Below are positions 7,702 to 12,737 of a stretch of 12,737 nucleotides of DNA, piece after piece. Within the stretch, counting starts at the first letter, position 1; every line of letters starts with the position of its first letter. The notes beneath the pieces were generated by a model. That model saw only the letters and a list, made by a program, of their open reading frames with translations, was not told the origin of the DNA and searched no databases. The stretch spans positions 1-12,737 of the forward strand of contig CAYRLE010000076.1 of assembly GCA_964425105.1 (NCBI GenBank), given 5' to 3'. Position numbers and translations under genes: made by a program. The DNA is from S012-109 sp964425105. GTDB taxonomy: Bacteria > Pseudomonadota > Gammaproteobacteria > SZUA-140.

Positions 7702-9138
7702 ATGATTTTCGAAATCCCCAACTTTGTTCCGGCCCTGGCGGAGATCTTCGTCCTTGCCATGGCCTGCGTGGTGCTGATCGTCGATCTGTTTCTCAATGAA
7801 CGGAACCGGGTGATCACCTATCTGCTTGCCCAGGCAACCCTGTTGGGGGCGGCCGTGCTGACCGTCAGCCTGCACAGCGCCAGCATGGAAATGACCTTCA
7901 ACGGCAGCTTCATCAGAGACGCCATGAGTGACGTGCTCAAGGTCTTCATCTATCTGGTGACGGCTGTGGTATTTCTCTATTCCCGCGAGTATCTCGTGGT
8001 GCGGCGCCTGTTCAAGGGCGAATTCTTCGTACTCGGCCTGTTTGCCGTGCTGGGCATGATGATGATGGTCTCCGCCCACAGCCTGCTGACCATCTATCTG
8101 GGGCTGGAACTGCTGTCCCTGTCCCTCTATGCCATGGTTGCCCTGCATCGCGACTCGGTACCGGCCTCCGAAGCAGCCATGAAATATTTCATTCTCGGTG
8201 CCATCGCCTCTGGCATGCTGCTCTATGGCATGTCCCTGCTCTATGGTGCCACCGGCAGCCTGGATATCGCGGTCATTGCCGACACTGTCCGCCAGAGTTC
8301 CAGCGATGACACCGTACTGCGCCTGGGGCTGACCTTCATTATCGTAGCGCTGGCCTTCAAACTGGGCGCCGTCCCCTTTCATATGTGGATTCCCGATGTC
8401 TATCACGGGGCGCCCACGCCGGTCACCCTGTTCATCGGTTCTGCGCCCAAGATCGCGGCCTTTGCCATGGTGATGCGCCTCTTGGTGGACGGCTTGGGCG
8501 GCATGCACATGCAGTGGCAGGACATGCTGGTGATCCTGGCAGCGTTGTCCATTGCCGCCGGTAATGTCATTGCCATCGCCCAGCGCAATATCAAGCGCAT
8601 GCTGGCCTATTCCACCATTTCCCACGTCGGTTTCCTGTTCCTGGGTATCCTGGCCGGGGGCGAGGGTGGCAATTCCGGTGCCATGTTCTATATCCTGGTC
8701 TATACCCTGATGTCTCTGGGGGCCTTTGGCATGATCATCCTGCTCAGCCGCGCCGGTTTCGAGGCCGATGAGATCGAGGACTTCAAGGGGCTCAACGAAC
8801 GCAGCCCCTGGTTTGCCTTCATGATGCTGATCCTGATGTTCTCCATGGCCGGTGTGCCGCCCACGGTGGGCTTCTATGCCAAGCTCTCGGTGCTGAGTGC
8901 AGTGGTGGATGCCGGGTTGGTGTGGCTGGCGGTGTTTGCCGTGATCTTCTCCGTGATTGGTGCCTTCTATTATCTGCGCGTCATCAAATACATGTATTTC
9001 GACAAGCCCGATGACAGCACTCCCCTGGAGAGTACCTTCGATATGCGCGCGGTGATGAGCGCCAACGGACTGGTGGTGCTCGCCCTGGGCCTGTACCCCG
9101 GCGCGCTCATGGCCTTGTGCGTGACGGCCCTGCGCTAG
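7702..9138 (+). CDS. nuoN: NADH-quinone oxidoreductase subunit N
   Basis: NuoN (ND2 family) is the antiporter-like pump nearest the quinone end and the last gene of the nuo operon. The 478-residue product is of normal length. The charged residues expected on the proton path are present: E136 in YLGLELLSLSLYAM, K220 in LAFKLGAVPFHMWIPDVYHG and K250 in GSAPKIAAF. The LAYSTISHVGFLFLG block also matches. An in-frame TAG directly before the ATG fixes the start, and ACGGAAAG (7684-7691) is a likely ribosome site. It is followed by the longest gap in the window and a different functional group, so it probably ends the operon. Confidence 0.98.
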   Translation: MIFEIPNFVPALAEIFVLAMACVVLIVDLFLNERNRVITYLLAQATLLGAAVLTVSLHSASMEMTFNGSFIRDAMSDVLKVFIYLVTAVVFLYSREYLVVRRLFKGEFFVLGLFAVLGMMMMVSAHSLLTIYLGLELLSLSLYAMVALHRDSVPASEAAMKYFILGAIASGMLLYGMSLLYGATGSLDIAVIADTVRQSSSDDTVLRLGLTFIIVALAFKLGAVPFHMWIPDVYHGAPTPVTLFIGSAPKIAAFAMVMRLLVDGLGGMHMQWQDMLVILAALSIAAGNVIAIAQRNIKRMLAYSTISHVGFLFLGILAGGEGGNSGAMFYILVYTLMSLGAFGMIILLSRAGFEADEIEDFKGLNERSPWFAFMMLILMFSMAGVPPTVGFYAKLSVLSAVVDAGLVWLAVFAVIFSVIGAFYYLRVIKYMYFDKPDDSTPLESTFDMRAVMSANGLVVLALGLYPGALMALCVTALR

Positions 9139-9161
9139 ATCCTGCCGATCTTCGTGACAAG

Positions 9162-9195
9162 CTGCCGTGTCTGGCCCGCCATGAAGTCACGGCAG
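9162..9195. other. 8-bp perfect inverted repeat after nuoN
   Basis: CTGCCGTG (9162-9169) is matched by its exact reverse complement CACGGCAG (9188-9195) around an 18-base loop. A competing 5-bp pairing, GTGAC (9154-9158) with GTCAC (9186-9190), shares part of the right arm. No run of T follows, so it is not a standard intrinsic terminator. It could stabilise the 3' end of the nuo mRNA or bind a protein. The position, between the end of nuo and surE, suits a transcript boundary. The function is inferred. Confidence 0.4.
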
Positions 9196-9204
9196 GCGGC
9201 GGCA

Positions 9205-9233
9205 TTTACCCCTTTGTTCGAATGAGCTACAGT
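9205..9233 (+). promoter_or_regulatory. Possible sigma-70-type promoter for surE
   Basis: TTTACC (9205-9210) and TACAGT (9228-9233) each match the -35 and -10 consensus at four of six bases and are separated by exactly 17 bases. The expected transcription start, about seven bases after the -10 box, falls at 9240-9241, on or next to the surE ATG. This would give a message with essentially no leader, consistent with the absence of a ribosome site there. The boxes are only moderate matches and may be chance. Confidence 0.3.
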
Positions 9234-9240
9234 CTCTGCA

Positions 9241-9996
9241 ATGCGTATTCTGATTAGCAATGACGACGGCTACCGGGCGCCGGGGCTGGCCTGTCTGGCA
9301 GCGGTTCTGCGTAAATATGCCACCATCGATGTCGTCGTCCCCGACCGCGACCGCAGCGGCGCCAGCAATTCCCTGACCCTGGAAAATCCCATCCGCGCCA
9401 CTGAACTGGAGAATGGTTTTATCCGCGTCAACGGCACGCCCACCGACTGCGTCCATCTCGCCATCACCGGCCTGCTGGCCGAAGAGCCGGACATGGTAGT
9501 CGCCGGCATCAATGCCGGCGCCAATCTGGGGGATGACGTGCTCTATTCCGGTACCGTGGCTGCGGCCATGGAAGGGCGCTTCCTCGGATTTCCCGCTGTA
9601 GCGATATCCCTGGCAGGCACTGAGCATGAGCATTTCCAGACTGCGGCGAGGGTTGCCGAGGTGATGGTCAGACATCTGCAGGCAGAGTCTCTGCCGGCTG
9701 ATATCATCCTCAATGTCAATGTACCGGATGTGCCGTGGGAGCAGCTGGCGGGTTTTCAGGCCACCCGCCTTGGCCATCGTCACAAGGCGGAAGCGGTGAT
9801 CAAGGCGCGCGATCCCCGCGGCAGGCCGATCTACTGGGTCGGCCCGTCCGGCCCGGAGCAGGACGCCGGACCGGGAACCGATTTTCATGCCGTGAGGAAC
9901 AACTGCGTTTCCATCACCCCCTTGCAGATCGACCTCACCCGGCACAGTGCTCTGGAACTGACAGGACACTGGCTGGCAGGGATGGACTGCCCATGA
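9241..9996 (+). CDS. surE: 5'/3'-nucleotidase SurE
   Basis: SurE is a metal-dependent cytoplasmic phosphatase that removes phosphate from nucleoside monophosphates and is linked to stationary-phase survival. The 251-residue length is typical. The N-terminal MRILISNDDGYRAPGL supplies metal ligands D8 and D9, S39 lies in DRSGASNS, and N91 begins NAGANLGDDVLYSGTV. The block VNGTPTDCVHLAITGLL (63-79) is also characteristic. The start is well fixed: an in-frame TGA lies at 9223-9225 with no start codon between it and ATG 9241, and the DD motif requires this N-terminus. No Shine-Dalgarno sequence is present in the 16 bases before it. The last bases overlap the pcm start (ATGA), so the two are probably translationally coupled. 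Identity is firm. Confidence 0.97.
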   Translation: MRILISNDDGYRAPGLACLAAVLRKYATIDVVVPDRDRSGASNSLTLENPIRATELENGFIRVNGTPTDCVHLAITGLLAEEPDMVVAGINAGANLGDDVLYSGTVAAAMEGRFLGFPAVAISLAGTEHEHFQTAARVAEVMVRHLQAESLPADIILNVNVPDVPWEQLAGFQATRLGHRHKAEAVIKARDPRGRPIYWVGPSGPEQDAGPGTDFHAVRNNCVSITPLQIDLTRHSALELTGHWLAGMDCP

Positions 9997-10652
9997 CCAG
10001 TCGTCTGCAGGGAATCGGGATGACTTCCCAGCGCACCCGCAACCGTCTCATCGAACGCCTCGCCCGCGAGGGGATCCAGAGCCATGCCGTGCTGGAGGCC
10101 ATGCGTGAGACCCCGCGCCACATCTTCGTGGATGAGGCCCTGGAGAGCCGCGCCTATGAAGACAGCGCATTGCCCATCGGCCATGGCCAGACTATTTCCC
10201 AACCCTATATCGTGGCACGGATGACGGAGGCGCTGCTGCGCGACGGTCCTCTCAAGCGGGTTTTGGAGATCGGCACCGGTTCCGGTTATCAGGCTGCGGT
10301 GCTGGCGCGCCTGGTGGACGAGGTCTACACGGTGGAGCGGGTCGATGCCCTGCAGCGCAAGGCGCGGAGCCGCTTCCGCGAGCTGGGACTGCGCAATGTG
10401 CGACTCAAGCATTGCGATGGCAAGCTGGGCTGGTCTGGTTACGCCCCCTTCGACGGCATCATGGCCACTGCGGCACCCACTGAGATTCCACTGGCACTGC
10501 TGGAGCAGCTGGCCATGGGGGGGCGGCTGGTGATCCCCGTGGGGCGCCAGGGCGCGCAGCGCCTGATCCTCATTAGCCGCACGCCGGAAGCCTACCAACA
10601 GGAGGTGCTGGAGGCGGTCAGTTTCGTGCCCCTGGTGGCGGGTGAGCGTTAG
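9993..10652 (+). CDS. pcm: Protein-L-isoaspartate O-methyltransferase
   Basis: Pcm uses S-adenosylmethionine to methylate isoaspartyl residues in aged proteins and so starts their repair. From ATG 9993 the product is 219 residues. The AdoMet-binding motif VLEIGTGSGYQAAVLARL lies at about 90-107. The QTISQPYIVARMTE segment (66-79) holds the conserved active-site serine S69, and the family ending AVSFVPLVAGE is present. ATG 9993 overlaps the surE stop as ATGA. A second in-frame ATG at 10020 (MTSQRTRNRL) gives 210 residues, starts like well-known Pseudomonas Pcm proteins and has AGGGA about 8 bases upstream, so it may be the true start. The pairing with surE is classic for stationary-phase maintenance. 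The enzyme assignment is firm; the start is uncertain. Confidence 0.95.
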   Translation: MTSRLQGIGMTSQRTRNRLIERLAREGIQSHAVLEAMRETPRHIFVDEALESRAYEDSALPIGHGQTISQPYIVARMTEALLRDGPLKRVLEIGTGSGYQAAVLARLVDEVYTVERVDALQRKARSRFRELGLRNVRLKHCDGKLGWSGYAPFDGIMATAAPTEIPLALLEQLAMGGRLVIPVGRQGAQRLILISRTPEAYQQEVLEAVSFVPLVAGER

Positions 10653-10706
10653 GCCGGTGGCCTTGTCCTTGTCGTTGGCCGGGATGATGGAGGTTGAACG
10701 CTAGGC

Positions 10707-11276
10707 ATGTTCTCCTCTCTCTATGCCAGGGTCATCCAGTGGGCGGGACATCGTCATGCGCCTTGGTATCTGGCGCTGCTGAGTTTTGCCGAAGCCTCCT
10801 TTTTCCCCATTCCCCCCGATGTGATGCTGGTGCCCATGACTCTGGCCCAGCGCCGCCGCGCCTGGTTCTACGCCACTTTGGCCACGTTGGCTTCCGCCGT
10901 CGGGGGCATCGCCGGTTATCTGATCGGGATGCTGGCCTTCGATTTCGTTGAGCCCCTGATTCGCAATGGCGGTTATTGGCCGGCCTATCTGCAGGCCAGG
11001 AACTGGTTTGATGAATGGGGGGTGGTGGTGGTCTTGGTGGCAGGCTTTTCTCCCATTCCCTACAAGGTCTTCACCATCACGGCTGGTGCTGTCGCCATGG
11101 CCTTTGTGCCCTTTGTCATTGCCTCGATCGTTGGCCGCGGGGCCCGTTTCTTTCTGGTGGCAGCACTGATCTACTGGGGCGGGGAGCGCATGGATCGCTT
11201 TTTGCGCAACTATATCGACCGGGTCGGTTGGTTGCTGCTGGTGATTGTGGCGGTCGTGTACTTTCTCATGCGCTGA
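10707..11276 (+). CDS. YqaA-type membrane protein of the DedA/VTT (SNARE-associated) superfamily
   Basis: The 189-residue hydrophobic protein has about four to five membrane segments. Its features are those of the VTT/DedA fold: FAEASFFPIPPDVMLVPM near residues 27-44, a re-entrant-like AGFSPIPYKVFTITAG at 112-127, and the arginine-containing GRGARFFLVAALIYW at 143-157. Members of the wider superfamily are implicated in moving lipid carriers or phospholipids across the inner membrane and in envelope homeostasis. The YqaA branch is much less studied, so no substrate is claimed. ATG 10707 is preceded by TGGAGG (10688-10693) at a rather long spacing of 13 bases. It follows pcm by 54 bases and the NlpD-like gene follows within 30 bases, suggesting one operon. 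Superfamily membership is confident; the exact role is unknown. Confidence 0.85.
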   Translation: MFSSLYARVIQWAGHRHAPWYLALLSFAEASFFPIPPDVMLVPMTLAQRRRAWFYATLATLASAVGGIAGYLIGMLAFDFVEPLIRNGGYWPAYLQARNWFDEWGVVVVLVAGFSPIPYKVFTITAGAVAMAFVPFVIASIVGRGARFFLVAALIYWGGERMDRFLRNYIDRVGWLLLVIVAVVYFLMR

Positions 11277-11300
11277 ACAGTGGCGAGGTGTTGTGTGTCC

Positions 11301-12038
11301 ATGTCACCGGCAGTGCGTCTTACAGCAGTATTTATAGGGTTGGCCTTGCTGGGCGCCTGTGGCAGTTTCGGCGACCATGTGGTCTCGAAAGGCGAGACGC
11401 TCTATTCCATCAGCTGGCGTTATGGACAGGATTACCGCCAGCTGGCGGCGTGGAACCATATTCCGCCACCCTATATCATTCACCAGGGGCAGCGTCTGCG
11501 TCTGACGCCCCCCGGCAGCATGAAATCCGCACAGCCGCCACTACAGAAAAAAGACGGCACACCCCGGCAGCAGCAAAAAAGGAAGAAACCCGCAGCACAG
11601 GCGGCGCAGCGCCCCGCACCGGCCGCGCCGCAGCAAAAGCGCATCTTAAGCTGGAGTTGGCCCGCCGAGGGTTCTCTGATCAGCCGCTTCTCCGCCAAGA
11701 AGCCGGGGAGAAAAGGCATCGATATCGCCGGCCATGCGGGTGCGGCGGTGAAGGCCGCGGCTGCGGGGCGGGTGGTCTACAGCGGCAGCGGCATTCAGCG
11801 TTACGGCAACCTGCTGATCATCAAACACAATGACAAATACCTGAGCGCTTACGCCCACAACCGGCGTTTGTTGGTGCAGGAAGGGACGCTGGTGAAACAG
11901 GGGCAGCGGATTGCCGAGATGGGCCGCAGCGGCACAGGTGTCGGCCGGGTAATGCTGCACTTCGAGATCCGGGCCGATGGGGTGCCCGTGGATCCGCTGG
12001 CCTATCTGCCAGTGAAAAAGGTGAGGGGTGAGGAGTGA
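11301..12038 (+). CDS. nlpD: NlpD-like lipoprotein: LysM plus degenerate M23 (LytM) domain
   Basis: This is a likely outer-membrane lipoprotein that binds peptidoglycan and activates a cell-division amidase (AmiC in E. coli). From ATG 11301 it has 245 residues. A signal peptide ends in the lipobox LLGAC, with the lipidated cysteine at C20. A LysM domain follows at about 26-70 (HVVSKGETLYSISWRYG). Next comes a K/P/A/Q-rich linker at about 73-115 and an M23 domain at about 117-236. D141 and H186 of the M23 active site are present. The first metal histidine is R137, and the HxH motif reads M218-L-H220, so catalysis is unlikely, as in known NlpD/EnvC-type activators. In-frame GTG codons at 11280 and 11295 are alternative starts; the GTG at 11295 has better spacing from GAGG (11285-11288). 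Its place after surE-pcm supports the name. Confidence 0.88.
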   Translation: MSPAVRLTAVFIGLALLGACGSFGDHVVSKGETLYSISWRYGQDYRQLAAWNHIPPPYIIHQGQRLRLTPPGSMKSAQPPLQKKDGTPRQQQKRKKPAAQAAQRPAPAAPQQKRILSWSWPAEGSLISRFSAKKPGRKGIDIAGHAGAAVKAAAAGRVVYSGSGIQRYGNLLIIKHNDKYLSAYAHNRRLLVQEGTLVKQGQRIAEMGRSGTGVGRVMLHFEIRADGVPVDPLAYLPVKKVRGEE

Positions 12039-12048
12039 GGCGTGAGGT
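12021..12048 (+). repeat. Four tandem 7-base repeats GTGAGGN across the nlpD stop codon
   Basis: The units are GTGAGGG (12021-12027), GTGAGGA (12028-12034), GTGAGGC (12035-12041) and GTGAGGT (12042-12048). The first six bases are identical in all copies and the seventh differs in every copy. The nlpD TGA (12036-12038) lies in the third unit, so the repeat encodes the last residues VRGEE. Because seven is not a multiple of three, loss or gain of a unit would change the C-terminal reading frame. Confidence 0.9.
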
Positions 12049-12081
12049 GATGTTTCCGTGTCTCACTGAAACGGGGTTGAG

Positions 12082-12087
12082 AGAGGA
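12082..12087 (+). promoter_or_regulatory. Ribosome-binding site of the last gene
   Basis: AGAGGA lies six bases before ATG 12094. It is among the clearest Shine-Dalgarno sequences in the window and supports this start for the secreted protein that follows. Confidence 0.7.
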
Positions 12088-12093
12088 ATATCG

Positions 12094-12737
12094 ATGTTGA
12101 GGAGAGTTGCTTTACTGATCGTCTTGGCGTTGCTGCTGCCGGCTATGACCGCCCATGCCAGGCATTTCAAGGTCTATGGTTACCAGACGCCGGAGGCCGG
12201 AGAAACGGAGTTGGTGTACTGGACCGACTACGTGGCGCACTCGGATGTCACCATGGACTTCTTTGGGGCAACAGGGGTGAAGCGGGAAAAGTTGTGGTCC
12301 CATACCCTGGAAGTGGAATACGGTCTCACCGACCGTCTGACCATGGCCGCCTACGCGGATTTCGAGAAGCCCGCCGGTGAGGACTTCAAGTTCGTTCAGG
12401 CGCGGGTGGTGGCGGCCCGCTACCGTTTCGGGGAGCCGGGAGCGCGTTATTTCGACAGCGCCATCTATGTGGAATATTACCTGCCCAAACCTGCCTGGCA
12501 GAACCGGGCGCGGGAGAAGATCGAAGTTCGCCTGATCCTGGAAAAAGACATCAACGGCAAGACTCTGAAATTGAATCCCAAGTTTGAGAAGCTGACCAGC
12601 GGTCCGGGGGTGGATGAAGGCCTGGAGTTCGAATATGGCGCCAGTCTTTACAGTCCCTGGTCAGGACGTTTTCAATGGGGCCTGGAACTGTACGGCAGCG
12701 TAGGCGAGTTGGTGGACATCAAGCCACTCGATGAACA
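12094..12737 (+). CDS. Secreted, probable outer-membrane beta-barrel protein of unassigned family (3' end outside window)
   Basis: The frame opens at ATG 12094 and stays open to the window end, giving 214 complete codons without a stop. The N-terminus MLRRVALLIVLALLLPAMTAHA is a clear signal peptide with a probable cleavage after A22. The mature part has short alternating-hydrophobicity stretches rich in Tyr, Phe and Trp, typical of beta strands. Examples are TLEVEYGLTDRLTMAAYADF (about 71-90), YFDSAIYVEYYLP (about 118-130), and FEYGASLYSPW and FQWGLELYGSVG near the end. These suggest a barrel with periplasmic turns such as GLTDR. I do not recognise a named family; similar proteins are often annotated only as hypothetical or transporter. 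It starts 55 bases after the NlpD-like gene on the same strand, where rpoS is often found. Coding status is strong, location likely, function unknown. Confidence 0.8.
   Translation, partial: MLRRVALLIVLALLLPAMTAHARHFKVYGYQTPEAGETELVYWTDYVAHSDVTMDFFGATGVKREKLWSHTLEVEYGLTDRLTMAAYADFEKPAGEDFKFVQARVVAARYRFGEPGARYFDSAIYVEYYLPKPAWQNRAREKIEVRLILEKDINGKTLKLNPKFEKLTSGPGVDEGLEFEYGASLYSPWSGRFQWGLELYGSVGELVDIKPLDE

Noticed and set aside
7681..8625. 314-codon minus-strand open frame opposite nuoN
   Set aside because: Its composition (runs of His, Gln, Gly and Asp) is what reverse reading of hydrophobic membrane-protein codons gives; no ribosome site or motif was seen.
10652..10683. GGCC...GGCC inverted repeat after pcm as a terminator
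   Set aside because: Only four pairs extend across a 14-base loop and no T run follows; it is likely chance in G+C-rich DNA.
10684..10704. Six-codon mini-frame (MMEVER) just before the YqaA-type gene
   Set aside because: It contains the likely ribosome site of the next gene and is too short to support as a leader peptide; no regulatory residue pattern was seen.
11015..11833. 272-codon plus-strand frame spanning the end of the YqaA-type gene and the start of the NlpD-like gene
   Set aside because: It overlaps two well-supported genes in another frame and has low-complexity Arg/Ala/Gly-rich content with no recognisable domain.
12052..12082. GTTTC/GAAAC and TCTCA/TGAGA pairings between nlpD and the last gene as a terminator
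   Set aside because: The stems are five pairs with long loops, mutually exclusive, and lack a T run.
1..12737. A hidden defence system, mobile element, CRISPR array or novel RNA gene
   Set aside because: Every kilobase is filled with recognisable housekeeping genes in conserved order, the gaps are short, and no direct-repeat arrays, target-site duplications or integrase-like frames were found by eye on either strand.

Overview
The window carries 13 genes, all on the + strand and packed head to tail. It looks like a G+C-rich gammaproteobacterial chromosome. The main clue is the surE-pcm-(yqaA)-nlpD stress and envelope cluster, which is typical of gamma- and some betaproteobacteria, directly after a nuo operon of the mitochondrial-like bacterial type. 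A placement near sulfur-oxidising or halophilic Chromatiales-like lineages is only an impression from protein style. No gene of foreign composition, tRNA, rRNA, IS element, CRISPR array or phage remnant was seen, and no gene shows a frameshift. No stretch over 300 bases lacks a gene; the longest gap is 102 bases (9139-9240).

Region 1 (2-9138) is the distal part of the NADH:quinone oxidoreductase (complex I) operon. It holds nuoG (5' end outside the window), nuoH, nuoI, nuoJ, nuoK, nuoL, nuoM and nuoN in canonical order. NuoG and NuoI belong to the electron-carrying peripheral arm. NuoH joins that arm to the membrane and helps form the quinone site. NuoJ, K, L, M and N form the proton-pumping membrane arm. 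Conserved charged residues of the pumps are intact where checked (NuoK E37/E73, NuoL E145/K238, NuoM E144/K223, NuoN E136/K220/K250). nuoJ and nuoK differ from their neighbours in having longer leaders and no clear Shine-Dalgarno sequence. The nuoJ-nuoK gap also holds a GC hairpin followed by four T.

Region 2 (9139-12038) starts after a spacer with an 8-bp inverted repeat and a possible promoter. It contains surE (survival nucleotidase), pcm (L-isoaspartyl methyltransferase, overlapping surE by ATGA), a YqaA/DedA-type membrane protein, and an NlpD-like LysM/M23 lipoprotein. Together they suggest stationary-phase damage repair and envelope maintenance. The NlpD-like protein lacks two of the usual catalytic metal ligands, so it is probably an amidase activator and not an enzyme.

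Region 3 (12039-12737) has four tandem copies of a 7-base unit running through the nlpD stop codon. It then begins a secreted, probably outer-membrane beta-barrel protein of unassigned family that runs off the end. In many relatives rpoS follows nlpD; here it does not follow directly.

Overall this is mostly ordinary, well-conserved sequence. I did not find a clear undescribed system. The points most worth checking are the possibly leaderless surE, the heptamer repeat across the nlpD stop, the hairpin inside the nuo operon, and the unknown barrel protein in the rpoS position.
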